64,000 nt of DNA from Actinomycetospora lemnae (GTDB lineage: Bacteria; Actinomycetota; Actinomycetes; Mycobacteriales; Pseudonocardiaceae): contig NZ_JAQZAO010000016.1 in the NCBI RefSeq assembly GCF_028737315.1, positions 34,506 to 98,505 on the forward strand, written 5' to 3'. The notes below the pieces were generated by a model that did no database searches, had not been told where the DNA came from, and was given only the letters and a program-made list of their open reading frames with translations. The position numbers and the translations under genes were made by a program. Below are positions 25,313-34,134 of this stretch, piece by piece. Position 1 is the stretch's first letter. Each line of letters opens with the position of its first letter.

Positions 25313-26187
25313 CCGCCACGACCACCGTCCTCCCGCCGACCCTCGACCCGACCGAGGTCGACGCCGTCGTCACCCGCGCCCTCGACGAGGACCTGCGCGA
25401 CGGCCCGGACGTCACGACGACCGCGTGCGTGCCCGAGGGCGCGGTCGCGGTGGGCGAGTTCCGCACCCGCCCCGCCGGCACGCTCGCGGGCGTCGGCGTC
25501 GCGGTGCGGGTGCTCGAGCGGGTGTGCGGGCCCGAGCTGGAAGTGCTCGACGCCCGTGCCGACGGCGACCGCCTCGCCCCCGGCGACGTCGCCCTCGCCG
25601 TCCGGGCGCCGCTGCGGACCCTGCTGACCGCCGAGCGGACCGCGCTCAACCTGCTCTCGCAGCTCTCGGGCGTCGCGACGGCCACCGCGGCCTGGGTCGA
25701 CGCCGTCGCCGGCACCCGCGCCCGCATCCGCGACACCCGCAAGACCGTCCCCGGGATGCGGGCGCTGCAGAAGTACGCGGTGCGCTGCGGCGGCGGGGTG
25801 AACCACCGCATGTCGCTGGGCGACGCGGTCCTCATCAAGGACAACCACGTGGCGGCGGCGGGCTCGGTCACGGCCGCGCTCGCCGCGGCGCGCCGGCTGG
25901 CCCCCGACCTGCCCTGCGAGGTCGAGGTCGACTCGCTCGACCAGCTCGACGAGGTGCTCGGTCTGGGTGTCGAGCTGGTCCTGCTCGACAACTTCACCCC
26001 GGCCGGGTCGGCCGAGGCGGTCGCCCGCCGGGACGCGCGGGCGCCGGGCACCGGCCTCGAGGTCTCGGGCGGCCTCACCCTGGACGTCGCGGCCGCCCAC
26101 GCCGCCGCCGGCGTCGACTTCCTCGCGGTCGGCGCCCTCACCCACTCCGCGCCGGTCCTCGACCTCGGGCTCGACCTCCGGACGTGA
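25309..26187 (+). CDS. nadC: Nicotinate-nucleotide pyrophosphorylase (carboxylating)
   Basis: 292 residues. NadC converts quinolinate and PRPP to nicotinate mononucleotide. Visible: 'ALDEDLRDGPDVTT', 'ERTALNLLSQLSGVAT', 'RDTRKTVPGMRALQKYAVRCGGGVNHR' in shortened form (quinolinate-binding Arg and Lys), 'LIKDNHV', 'EVEVDSLDQ' and 'LEVSGGLT'. The start ATG overlaps the nadB stop; the stop overlaps the next gene's GTG by four bases. Complete. Confidence 0.95.
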   Translation: MTATTTVLPPTLDPTEVDAVVTRALDEDLRDGPDVTTTACVPEGAVAVGEFRTRPAGTLAGVGVAVRVLERVCGPELEVLDARADGDRLAPGDVALAVRAPLRTLLTAERTALNLLSQLSGVATATAAWVDAVAGTRARIRDTRKTVPGMRALQKYAVRCGGGVNHRMSLGDAVLIKDNHVAAAGSVTAALAAARRLAPDLPCEVEVDSLDQLDEVLGLGVELVLLDNFTPAGSAEAVARRDARAPGTGLEVSGGLTLDVAAAHAAAGVDFLAVGALTHSAPVLDLGLDLRT

Positions 26188-27329
26188 GCGAGCCGGAGGT
26201 CGTCGTCGTCGGCGGCGGGATCGCCGGGATGTCGGTGGCGGCGGAGCTCGCCCGCGACGCGTCGGTGCTGCTCGTCGAGGGGGAGGCGGAGCTCGCCCGG
26301 CACACCACCGGGCGCTCGGCCGCGAGCTACATCCCCGGCCACGGCGCGCCGCCCGCCCGGGCGCTGATCGCCGCGTCGAAGGACCGCTTCGCCGCGCTCG
26401 CCGACGAGGCCGGGCACCCGTTCCTGCGCCCGCGCCCCGTGCTCCACGTCGCGCACGACGACGAGGAGGAACGGACGCTGCGCGAGGAGCTGCTGCCCCT
26501 CGACGCGGTCGACGAGCTCGGCGTCGACGACGCCATCGCCCGCTGGCCGGCGCTGCGCCGCGACGTCCTGCGCGCCGCCGGGGTCGTCGAGGACGCCCAG
26601 GACGCCGACCCCCTCGGCCTGCACCAGCACTACCGCCGGCTCCTGCGCGCCCGCGGCGGGGAGATCCGGACCGGGACGCCGCTGACGGCGCTGCGAGCGC
26701 ACGGCTCGGGATGGCGGGTGACGCTGCACCACGACCACCTCGACACCGGCACCGTCGTCCTCGCCGCCGGCGCGTGGACCGACACCCTGCTCGCCCTCGC
26801 CGGCGTCGCCCCGGTCGGCCTGCGTCCGCTGCGGCGCACCATTGCGGTCGTGCGCGTCCCCGACGGCGCGCCGGTGCGGCGCGACGACCCGTTCGTCGTC
26901 TCGGTCGGCGAGCACTGGTACGCCAAGCCCGAGGGCGAGCACCTGCTCGTCTCCCCGTCCGAGGAGACCCCCGCCGAGCCGGGGGACCCGCGCCCCGACG
27001 AGCTCGACGTCGCCCGCGCGCTGGAGACCGTCAACGCCGTCACCACCCTCGGCCTGCGCTCGGTGGCGACGAGCTGGACGGGCCTGCGCACCTTCGCCCC
27101 CGACCGCGCGCTGGTCATCGGCGACCGCCCCGAGCACCGCGGCCTGCACCTCTACGCCGGCCAGGGCGGCTCGGGCATCGAGACCGCGCCGGCCGCCGCC
27201 GCCCTCGCCGCTGCCGTGATCCGTGGGGAGACCCCGCCCGCCGACGTCCTCGACGCCCTCGCCGCGCACGGGACGGGGCTCGACGCGGTGCTCGCGACCC
27301 GCGTCGGGGCGTCCGGGGGGCCTCGCTAG
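26184..27329 (+). CDS. FAD-dependent oxidoreductase of the DAO family
   Basis: 381 residues. N-terminal dinucleotide site 'EVVVVGGGIAGMSVAAELA', then 'TTGRSAASYIPGHG', a middle substrate domain and a C-terminal FAD motif 'LHLYAGQGGSGIETAPAAA'. This is the glycine/D-amino-acid oxidase-like fold; the substrate is unknown. GTG 26184 overlaps the nadC stop, so it is co-translated with the NAD genes. It may recycle a dicarboxylic or imino intermediate, or simply use the operon for its flavin chemistry. Confidence 0.75.
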   Translation: MSEPEVVVVGGGIAGMSVAAELARDASVLLVEGEAELARHTTGRSAASYIPGHGAPPARALIAASKDRFAALADEAGHPFLRPRPVLHVAHDDEEERTLREELLPLDAVDELGVDDAIARWPALRRDVLRAAGVVEDAQDADPLGLHQHYRRLLRARGGEIRTGTPLTALRAHGSGWRVTLHHDHLDTGTVVLAAGAWTDTLLALAGVAPVGLRPLRRTIAVVRVPDGAPVRRDDPFVVSVGEHWYAKPEGEHLLVSPSEETPAEPGDPRPDELDVARALETVNAVTTLGLRSVATSWTGLRTFAPDRALVIGDRPEHRGLHLYAGQGGSGIETAPAAAALAAAVIRGETPPADVLDALAAHGTGLDAVLATRVGASGGPR

Positions 27330-27339
27330 CCTCGCCCGT

Positions 27340-28200
27340 ATGGGGGACACACCGTCGCGGCGCCTGGTCGCCGCGCTCCTCGCCGCGCTCGCGCTCGTGG
27401 TCGCCGGGTGCGGCACGACCGACGAGCCGCCGACGGCACCCGCGACCCCGGCCGCCGCCGCCCCGGCCGGCACCGGCGACCCGGCCCGCGGCGTGCTCGC
27501 GCCCCTGCCCGCCGAGGGTCCCCGGGAGGGCCCGCGCATCTGCGGCAAGACCGAGTCGGTGCCCGTCGCGGGCGGGCGCTACGAGGTCCAGAACAACGCC
27601 TGGGGCGCCGACACACCCCAGTGCACCACCGCGTTCGACACCGGCTTCGTCGTCTCGGCGCGTCACGACAAGGACTCCGGGCCGGCCGCCTATCCCTCGA
27701 TCGTCGTCGGCTGCAACTACGGCACGTGCACCCGCGACTCGCCCTACCCGCTGCCCCTGGCCGACCTCGGCGACGTGCGCTCGAGCTGGGCGGTCACCGT
27801 GCCCCGCCGCGGTGACTTCAACGTCGCCTACGACGTCTGGCTCGACCCGACCCCGCGCCGCGACGGCGCCAACACCGGCGCCGAGCTGATGATCTGGCTC
27901 GACCGCACCGATCGCGTCCAGCCGATCGGGTCGCGTCGCGCGACGGTCGGGATCGCCGGCGCGGACTGGGAGGTCTGGACGGGCGAGAACCACGGCACGC
28001 CGGTCATCTCCTACGTGCGCACGGAGCCGACGACGACCGTGATCGACCTGCCGATCAGCGCGTTCGTCACCGAGGCGACGCGGCGCGGCGTCGTCGAGCC
28101 GACCTGGTTCCTCACCAACGTCCAGGCGGGCTTCGAGCCCTGGATCGGCGGCGAGGGCCTCGCCACCGACGCCTTCTCGCTCACCCGGAACGGGATCTGA
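27340..28200 (+). CDS. GH12-like (endoglucanase fold) lipoprotein
   Basis: 286 residues from ATG 27340, seven bases after a -10 TAGCCT, so probably leaderless; the 39 codons upstream are ignored. The signal peptide 'RRLVAALLAALALVVAGCGTT' in two parts has a lipobox VAGC, so Cys would be lipidated and the protein held on the outer face of the membrane. After a Pro/Ala linker the domain runs from 'ICGKTESVPVAGGRYEVQNN' to the end, with GH12 catalytic candidates Glu182 ('ELMIWL') and Glu266 ('GFEPWIGG'). Likely acts on beta-glucan or xyloglucan. A paralogue follows. Confidence 0.8.
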   Translation: MGDTPSRRLVAALLAALALVVAGCGTTDEPPTAPATPAAAAPAGTGDPARGVLAPLPAEGPREGPRICGKTESVPVAGGRYEVQNNAWGADTPQCTTAFDTGFVVSARHDKDSGPAAYPSIVVGCNYGTCTRDSPYPLPLADLGDVRSSWAVTVPRRGDFNVAYDVWLDPTPRRDGANTGAELMIWLDRTDRVQPIGSRRATVGIAGADWEVWTGENHGTPVISYVRTEPTTTVIDLPISAFVTEATRRGVVEPTWFLTNVQAGFEPWIGGEGLATDAFSLTRNGI

Positions 28201-28292
28201 TCCTCCCGAACGAGGGAGAGGGCCTGCCGTCACCCACACGCTCACCGTACGTTTCAGCGCGACGAACGGTCGAGCGACGAGGGCGGCGGCGG

Positions 28293-29093
28293 ATGGACGG
28301 TCGGAAGCGGGCGACGAGTGGTGTGGTCGTGGCGGTCCTCGCCGTGCTCGCGATGCTGGTGGGGGGCAGCCCGGCGCTGGCCACGGACCCGGGGACGCCC
28401 CGCGTCGAGGGCAAGCGGGTCTGCGGCAAGACCGAGTCGACGCCGGTGGCCGGCGGGCGCTACGAGGCCCAGAACAACCTCTGGGGCGCGGACACCCCGC
28501 AGTGCATCACGGCCTTCGACACCGGCTTCGTCGTCGACCCGGCCGACCACCGCAAGGAGAACGGGCCGGCGTCGTACCCGTCGATGGTGTGGGGCTGCAA
28601 CTACGGCAACTGCACGAAGGGCACGCCCTTCCCGAGGAAGGTCTCCGAGCTCGCCGGGCTGCGCTCCTCCTGGGCCGTGTCGGTGCCCCCGACCGGCGAC
28701 TACAACGTCTCCTACGACCTCTGGATGGACCCGACGCCCCGGCGCAACGGCCGCCCGACCGGCCTCGAGCTGATGATCTGGCTGAAGAACACCCCGCGCG
28801 TCCAGCCCATCGGCAGCAAGAAGGCCGAGGTCACCATCGCCGGCGCCACCTGGGACGTCTGGCTCGGCGCGATCGACCTGCCGACCATCAGCTACGTGCG
28901 CCAGCAGCCGACCCTCGAGGTCCGCGACCTGCCCCTGGACCAGTTCGTCGCCGACGCCCAGCGCCGCGGCGTCGCGAAGCCCGAGTGGTACATGACGAGC
29001 GTGCAGGCCGGCTTCGAGCCGTGGATCGGTGGCCGGGGGCTGACGACGCGGTCGTTCTCCGCCGACATCGGGGCCCCGGCCCCGACGCCCTGA
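28293..29093 (+). CDS. Secreted GH12-like protein, tandem paralogue
   Basis: 266 residues, clearly related to the gene before it over the whole domain ('VCGKTESTPVAGGRYEAQNN', 'NYGNCTKGTPFPRKV', 'QAGFEPWIGGRGLTTRSFS'). The signal peptide 'GVVVAVLAVLAMLVGGSPALA' has no lipobox, so it should be released rather than anchored. The catalytic candidates Glu159 and Glu242 are kept. A -10-like TACGTT lies at 28248-28253. Together the two copies look like a local duplication that gave one anchored and one free enzyme. Confidence 0.8.
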   Translation: MDGRKRATSGVVVAVLAVLAMLVGGSPALATDPGTPRVEGKRVCGKTESTPVAGGRYEAQNNLWGADTPQCITAFDTGFVVDPADHRKENGPASYPSMVWGCNYGNCTKGTPFPRKVSELAGLRSSWAVSVPPTGDYNVSYDLWMDPTPRRNGRPTGLELMIWLKNTPRVQPIGSKKAEVTIAGATWDVWLGAIDLPTISYVRQQPTLEVRDLPLDQFVADAQRRGVAKPEWYMTSVQAGFEPWIGGRGLTTRSFSADIGAPAPTP

Positions 29094-29096
29094 CGC

Positions 29097-29474
29097 TCAC
29101 TCCTCGCCGGAGCGCTCCCGCAGCGCGTCGATCATCCGGCGGTCCCGCTTGGTCGGACGCCCGGCGCCGCGGTCGCGCACCGCGACCGCGGCGGGGCGCT
29201 CCTCCGGCGGCGGGGGCGGCGGGGTGTGGTCGACGTAGCAGGTCACGGCCACCGGGGCCCCCACGCGCTTGTCGATGACCTTGGCGACCTCGACGATCCG
29301 CGGGATCTCGTAGACGCGCGTGCGCACCGTGTCACCCGGCTTCACCGGCGTCGCGGGCTTGGCCGGGGTGTCGTTGACGCGCACGTGACCGCCCCGGCAG
29401 GCCTCGGCGGCGTCCGCCCGGGTCTTGGTCAGCCGCACCGCCCAGAGCCAGCGGTCGACGCGTGTGGACTCCAT
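29097..29474 (-). CDS. S4-domain RNA-binding protein (Hsp15-like)
   Basis: 125 residues from ATG 29474. The S4 motif is 'RVDRWLWAVRLTKTRADAAEACRGGHVRVNDTPAKPATPVKPGD' in essence (residues 5-50), then a basic C-terminus. In Escherichia coli Hsp15 binds free 50S subunits carrying nascent chains. The gene is convergent with the second GH12 gene (3-base gap) and divergent from the LLM gene (44-base gap). Confidence 0.8.
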   Translation of the reverse strand: MESTRVDRWLWAVRLTKTRADAAEACRGGHVRVNDTPAKPATPVKPGDTVRTRVYEIPRIVEVAKVIDKRVGAPVAVTCYVDHTPPPPPPEERPAAVAVRDRGAGRPTKRDRRMIDALRERSGEE

Positions 29475-29518
29475 CGGGGCCCAGTGTGCCGCCTCCGGCC
29501 ACGGGATAAGTCTGGAGC

Positions 29519-30370
29519 GTGGACCCGCTCGCACACGGCATCATGATGTTCCCGACGGACTACGCCATCGACCCGGCCACGCTGGCCAAGGAGGTGGAGG
29601 ACCGGGGCTTCGACTCGCTCTGGTTCCCCGAGCACAGCCACATCCCGACGAGCCGGCAGTCGCCGTACCCGGGCGGCGGTGACCTGCCGCGGATGTACAT
29701 CCACACCTACGACCCGTTCGTCGCCCTCACCGCCGCGGCGGCCGCGACGTCGACGCTGAAGATCGCGACGGGCATCTGCCTGGTCATCCAGCGCGACACG
29801 ATCCACACCGCCAAGGAGGTCGCGAGCCTCGACCGCCTGTCCGGCGGGCGCTTCCTGTTCGGCGTCGGCGGTGGGTGGAACCGCGAGGAGATGGCCGACC
29901 ACGGCACCGACCCGAAGACCCGCATGCGTCTCATGGCCGAGCAGGTCAAGGCCATGAAGGAGCTGTGGACGCAGGAGGAGGCCGAGTTCCACGGCGAGTT
30001 CGTGGACATCGAACGCAGCTGGGCCTGGCCGAAGCCGCTGCAGGAGCCGCACCCCCCGGTCTACGTCGGCGGCATGGGCCCGGGCGTCGAGGACCGGGTC
30101 CTCGACTTCGGCGACGCCTGGCTGCCCCAGCGCGTCGGGCCGGACAACATCGACGAGTTCGAGCAGCGCGCCAACGCTCTCCAGCAGCGCGCCGCCGACG
30201 CCGGGCGCGGCCCGATCCCGATGTCGCTGTTCGGCGCCGAGACGTCCTCGGAGGCGATCGAGGGCTACCGCCGCATCGGTCTCGAGCGGGCCATCTACGG
30301 CGTGAGCTCCGCCGACCGTGACACGGTGCTCAAGGAGCTCGACGAGCTGGCGACGCTGGTCGACCAGTGA
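29519..30370 (+). CDS. LLM-class F420-dependent oxidoreductase
   Basis: 283 residues: 'IDPATLAKEVEDRGFDSLWFPEHSHIPTS', 'KEVASLDRLSGGRFLFGVGGGWNREEM', 'HPPVYVGGMGPG', the normal pattern of a TIM-barrel F420 oxidoreductase. GTG 29519 lies just after TAAGTC, a weak -10, so the start may be leaderless. The stop overlaps the next gene, an F420-type PPOX protein, by four bases; the pair probably uses the same deazaflavin cofactor. Substrate unknown. Confidence 0.82.
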   Translation: MDPLAHGIMMFPTDYAIDPATLAKEVEDRGFDSLWFPEHSHIPTSRQSPYPGGGDLPRMYIHTYDPFVALTAAAAATSTLKIATGICLVIQRDTIHTAKEVASLDRLSGGRFLFGVGGGWNREEMADHGTDPKTRMRLMAEQVKAMKELWTQEEAEFHGEFVDIERSWAWPKPLQEPHPPVYVGGMGPGVEDRVLDFGDAWLPQRVGPDNIDEFEQRANALQQRAADAGRGPIPMSLFGAETSSEAIEGYRRIGLERAIYGVSSADRDTVLKELDELATLVDQ

Positions 30371-30786
30371 CCACGCTCGACGTCGACGACGCGCGCCAGC
30401 GGTTCGCCGGGGCGCGCGTCGCGCGTCTGGCCACGGTCGCGGGCGACGGTCAGCCGCACCTCGTGCCCGTGGTGTTCGCGGTCGAGCAGGACACCGTGCT
30501 CATGGCCGTCGACCAGAAGCCCAAGCGCCACCGCGACCTCAAACGGCTGCGCAACGTCCACGACAACCCCGCCGTCTCGCTGCTCGCCGACCACTACGAC
30601 GACGACTGGAGCACCCTGTGGTGGGTGCGCGCCGACGGCACGGCGAGCATCTCCGACGACGCGCCGCTGCTCGCCCGCGTCCGCGCGGCGCTGGGGGAGC
30701 GCTACCCCCAGCACCGCGCGGACCCGCCCGAGGGCCCGGCGGTGACGGTCGAGGTGTGCCGCTGGACGGGGTGGTCGGCGACCTGA
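30367..30786 (+). CDS. PPOX-class probable F420-dependent protein (TIGR03668-like)
   Basis: 139 residues in the split-barrel flavin/F420 fold: 'ARVARLATVAGDGQPHLVPVVFAV', 'KPKRHRDLKRLRNVHDNPAVSLLADHYDDDW', 'VRADGTASI'. This is the TIGR03668-type pattern. Starts inside the stop of the LLM gene and is surely co-translated with it. Members reduce unsaturated bonds with F420H2; its own substrate is unknown. Confidence 0.75.
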   Translation: MTTLDVDDARQRFAGARVARLATVAGDGQPHLVPVVFAVEQDTVLMAVDQKPKRHRDLKRLRNVHDNPAVSLLADHYDDDWSTLWWVRADGTASISDDAPLLARVRAALGERYPQHRADPPEGPAVTVEVCRWTGWSAT

Positions 30787-30894
30787 GCGTGCCCGGGACG
30801 GGACCGGAGGCCCTGGTCGGGAGCCGGTCGGCCCTGGGGCGTCGTCCGGCGGGTCACGAGGATGGGGAGCGCCCCGCAAGAGAGGAACCGCCGC

Positions 30895-31941
30895 ATGTCC
30901 GAGGACGCCGCTCCGCACGCCGCCGGGGCCGTGCCGACGCGGAGGACCGACGTGGCCCCGACGCCGTCGGCCCCCGTCGGACGGACCGCGGGGAGAACGG
31001 CGGACGCCCACGCCTCGACGGCCGTGCCGGTCACCACCCCGGACGAGCGGTGCCGGCAGGTCCTCGACGGGATGCGGGGGCGACGGTTCGAGTCCGCGTC
31101 GACGGTGGCGGTCTGCGCCGCGGACGGGACGCTGGTCGGGCTGGTCACCCTGGAGCGGCTGCTGGCGGCCGCCGCCGACACACCGGTGCGCGACGTCATG
31201 GACGCCGAGCCGCCGACGGTCACCCCGACGACCGACCAGGAGCAGGCCGCGTGGCGGGCGGTGCACCGTGGGGAGTCGGCGCTGCCCGTCGTGGACGAGG
31301 CGGGGCGGTTCCGCGGGCTGATCCCCCCGGACCGGCTGCTGGCGGTGCTCCTGGCCGAGCACGACGAGGACGTCGCCCGCCTCGGCGGGTTCCTGGGCTC
31401 GTCGTCCGAGGCGCGGTCGGCGGCGCTGGAGAGCGTGGGGCGACGGTTGTGGCACCGGCTGCCGTGGCTGCTCCTGGGCCTGGTCGGCGCGTTCGTGGCG
31501 GCGGGCATCGTCGGGGCCTTCGAGCACCAGCTCGAGGAGCAGGTCCTCATCGCCTTCTTCCTCCCCGGGGTGGTCTACCTCGCCGACGCGGTGGGCACGC
31601 AGACGGAGGCGCTGGTCATCAGGGGTCTCGCCGCGGGGGTGAGCACGGGGAGGATCGCTCTCCGCGAGGCGGTGACCGGTCCGCTGCTCGGGGTCCTGTT
31701 CGCGACGGTCACCTTCCCCGTCGTCCTGGTGCTGTGGGGCGACCCCCGGGTGGCCGCCGCGGTGGCGGTGGCCCTGTTCGCGGCGTCGTCGATCGCGACC
31801 GTCGTGGCGCTGGCCCTGCCCTCGCTGCTGCACCGCCTCGGCCGCGACCCCGCCTTCGGCTCGGGACCGCTCGCCACCGTCGTCCAGGACCTGCTCTCGA
31901 TCGTCATCTACTTCCTCGCCGCGTCCGCCATCGTGACCTGA
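30895..31941 (+). CDS. MgtE-family divalent cation channel lacking the N domain
   Basis: 348 residues from ATG 30895, which has AGAGGAA about 8 bases upstream; the ATG at 30862 is not used. Residues ~50-165 are two CBS repeats ('VAVCAADGTLVGLVTLERLL', 'LPVVDEAGRFRGLIPPDRLL'). Residues ~195-348 are five helices with 'RLPWLLLGLVGAFVAAG', 'FFLPGVVYLADAVGTQTEALVIRGLA', which is the MgtE pore part with its Mg-binding Asp. The superhelical MgtE N domain that helps gate the channel is missing; instead there is a short Ala/Pro-rich lead. Imports Mg2+ or another divalent ion. Confidence 0.8.
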   Translation: MSEDAAPHAAGAVPTRRTDVAPTPSAPVGRTAGRTADAHASTAVPVTTPDERCRQVLDGMRGRRFESASTVAVCAADGTLVGLVTLERLLAAAADTPVRDVMDAEPPTVTPTTDQEQAAWRAVHRGESALPVVDEAGRFRGLIPPDRLLAVLLAEHDEDVARLGGFLGSSSEARSAALESVGRRLWHRLPWLLLGLVGAFVAAGIVGAFEHQLEEQVLIAFFLPGVVYLADAVGTQTEALVIRGLAAGVSTGRIALREAVTGPLLGVLFATVTFPVVLVLWGDPRVAAAVAVALFAASSIATVVALALPSLLHRLGRDPAFGSGPLATVVQDLLSIVIYFLAASAIVT

Positions 31942-32019
31942 TGCGCGGGCCGACCGGCCCTGGCGGCGGCGCCCCGGTCACGGTGTCCTCCACCGGGAGC
32001 CCCGGCGGAGGAGCGGCGC

Positions 32020-32472
32020 ATGGACACGGGCGACGACGGGCTGGAGGTCCTCGACGCGACGGCGTGCCGCGCGTTGTTGGGCACGGTCCCGGTGGGGCGG
32101 CTGGCCTGGGCCGAGCCGGACGGGCACGTCGAGGTCCGGCTGGTCAACGTCGGGGTCGACGGGGACGACCTCGTGTTCCGCGTGGCCGACGGGCCCCTGC
32201 TCGACGCGGTGCGCGCCGGGCGCCCGCTCACCGTCGAGGCGGACCGGATCGAGCCGGCCCTGCGCACGGGGTGGAGCGTCGCGGCCGTCGGGTACGGCGT
32301 CGAGGACCCCACCGGCTCCGCGGAGGGGCGGGTGGCACCGTGGGCCCGCGGGTCGCACCCCTGGACCATCCGCCTGCGACCCCAGCAGATCACGGGCCGG
32401 CGCGTGCGCCTGACCCCCGGGGAGGTCGTCGTCGTGCACCTGCCCCGGGAGGACGAGGACGTGGAGCCGTGA
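32020..32472 (+). CDS. Pyridoxamine 5'-phosphate oxidase-fold protein
   Basis: 150 residues with 'LLGTVPVGRLAWAEPDGHVEVRLVNVG', 'DDLVFRVADGPLLDAVRAGRPLTVEAD' and 'WSVAAVGYG', a split-barrel flavin-binding pattern like DUF2470/PPOX nitroreductase-like small proteins. Cofactor and substrate are unknown. It follows the MgtE gene by 78 bases on the same strand and is convergent with a hydrolase gene 10 bases on. Confidence 0.7.
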   Translation: MDTGDDGLEVLDATACRALLGTVPVGRLAWAEPDGHVEVRLVNVGVDGDDLVFRVADGPLLDAVRAGRPLTVEADRIEPALRTGWSVAAVGYGVEDPTGSAEGRVAPWARGSHPWTIRLRPQQITGRRVRLTPGEVVVVHLPREDEDVEP

Positions 32473-32481
32473 CGGCGCGGC

Positions 32482-33402
32482 TCACCCCTTGCCGACGTGC
32501 AGGTGCTCGACGAACCAGTCGCGGGCGGCCGACGAGCTGACCTCGAAGCCCGGGCCCGTGTAGGCGTCGAAGTGCCCGCCGGGCACGACGACCAGTTTCT
32601 TCGGGTGCACCGCGCTCTCGTAGGCGGCCGCCGCGGCCTCGCCGGCGACGAGCCGGTCGTGCGGCGCGACGACCATCTGCAGCGGCGTCGGTGAGATCAG
32701 CGGCAGGAAACGACCCGGCTCGTAGCCCTGGAAGAGCTCGATCGACCGCAGCGTCACCTCGTTGCGCCAGGACGGTGCCCGATCGGACTGCGTGCGGGTG
32801 AAGAACTCGTACGAGTCCGGGGTCGGCAGGGCCGCCGGCGCGGTCGGGTCGTCGCTGACCACCGGCATCATCGCGGGCTCACCGCCGCGGGCGCGTTCGA
32901 GACGGTCGGCGGCGAACGCCTCCCACGTCGGGCCCCACTGGTCGATGCGCACGAGCGACTCGAAGGCCCGCCGACCCGACACCAGCGGCACCTGGCCGGA
33001 CACCGCCTTGACCCGCCGGTCGATCGCGCCGACCACGTACGCGTGGGCGCCCGAGTAGCTCGAGCCCCAGACGCCGATCCGGTCCGCGTCGACGTCGTCG
33101 CGACCCTGCGCGTAGGTGATCGCGTGCTGGTAGTCGCGGACCTGCTCCCAGGGGTCGATCTCCTGGCGCGGCTTGCCCGGCGCCGCGTCCGAGGCCCCGA
33201 ACCCGCGGTTGTCGTACACCACGCACGCCAGCCCGGAGGCGGCGAAGACCTCGGCGTAGTCGTCGAGGTGCTGTTCCTTCACGGCGGAGAAGCCGTGGGC
33301 CATGACCACGCAGGGGTGGCCGCCGTCCGCGTCGCCGTCGGGTCGGTAGAACCACCCGCGCAGCGTCACGCCCTCGGCGTCGAAAGAGATGTCCTCGCGC
33401 AT
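32482..33402 (-). CDS. Alpha/beta hydrolase (DLH/BAAT-like)
   Basis: 306 residues: 'VVMAHGFSAVKEQHLDDYAEVFAASGLACVVYDNRGFGASD', nucleophile elbow 'VWGSSYSGAHAYV', acid in 'VAPHDRLVAGEAA', His in 'VPGGHFDAYTG'. The catalytic triad is complete. It resembles the acetyl xylan esterase/dienelactone hydrolase-like group with a lid region. Substrate unknown. An SD-like GAGCGCGAGG lies before ATG 33402. The membrane protein upstream (33499) is in the same orientation, 96 bases away. Confidence 0.78.
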   Translation of the reverse strand: MREDISFDAEGVTLRGWFYRPDGDADGGHPCVVMAHGFSAVKEQHLDDYAEVFAASGLACVVYDNRGFGASDAAPGKPRQEIDPWEQVRDYQHAITYAQGRDDVDADRIGVWGSSYSGAHAYVVGAIDRRVKAVSGQVPLVSGRRAFESLVRIDQWGPTWEAFAADRLERARGGEPAMMPVVSDDPTAPAALPTPDSYEFFTRTQSDRAPSWRNEVTLRSIELFQGYEPGRFLPLISPTPLQMVVAPHDRLVAGEAAAAAYESAVHPKKLVVVPGGHFDAYTGPGFEVSSSAARDWFVEHLHVGKG

Positions 33403-33498
33403 CCTCGCGCTCCCGTCGTCGTGTGTGCCGACGAGGCTCCACCCTGGCCTGTCCGGGTGGCCGGGCGCACCGGTCGCGAGATCACGGTCCGGCAGAGA

Positions 33499-34017
33499 TC
33501 AGCGCGCGGCGAGGTCGATCCGGCACTCGGGGACGCCGGGCGCGATCGGCTGGACGGCCGTGATCTCGAAAGCACCGGTCAGCGCCACGCCGCCGCCCTC
33601 GCTCGCCGGCCGGATCCGCAGGTGCGCGGGGTCCGCGTCCGTGATGGTCAGGCGCGCCGGCGACGCGGGGCTGTTCGCGCCGGGGCAGCTGTAGGAGCGC
33701 AGGACGATCGTCGCGGGCTGCGCCGCGGGGTCGCCGCCCTTGATCGCGGTCTGATCGATCTGCACGCCGAGGTCGACCCGCCCGGCCGCGAGGGTCCCGC
33801 CGCGGAACGAGTCCTGGTAGGTGGCGAGGCTCGCGACGAGTCCGCTGGCGTCGACGTCGTTGCGCACGACGCGGTCGACCTGCCGGGCGAACAGGCTGCT
33901 CGCCACACCCGTGAGCGCGAGGGCGAGCAGCAGGATGGCGACGATGACGACCGCGGCCACGATGCCCAGGACCGTCCGGGTCCTCCCGCGTGGTGAGCGG
34001 TCCTGCGTGCTGGTCAT
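33499..34017 (-). CDS. Membrane-anchored hypothetical protein
   Basis: 172 residues. A short basic N-terminus, one membrane helix 'VLGIVAAVVIVAILLLALAL' (residues ~16-36), then ~130 exported residues with only two Cys ('YSCPGAN' and 'VPECRIDL') that could form a disulfide. The exported part has repeated beta-like stretches ('VDLGVQIDQTAI', 'ARLTITDADPAHLRIRP'), faintly like LmeA/DUF2993 lipid-binding proteins, but I do not recognise it. In the same direction as the downstream hydrolase. Confidence 0.6.
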   Translation of the reverse strand: MTSTQDRSPRGRTRTVLGIVAAVVIVAILLLALALTGVASSLFARQVDRVVRNDVDASGLVASLATYQDSFRGGTLAAGRVDLGVQIDQTAIKGGDPAAQPATIVLRSYSCPGANSPASPARLTITDADPAHLRIRPASEGGGVALTGAFEITAVQPIAPGVPECRIDLAAR

Positions 34018-34134
34018 GAAGGGCCCCCCGAGCTGGCCGTGACGACGTGTACCCGCTCGATCGCACCAGGACGACGCAGCGTTAGCGACCGTCAGCGCTG
34101 AACGAGTGACACGACCGGGCGGGAGCGGCCCGCC

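Noticed and set aside
28203..28218. CTCCC-N6-GGGAG as a terminator after the first GH12 gene
   Set aside because: Only five base pairs, no T-run; too weak to call.
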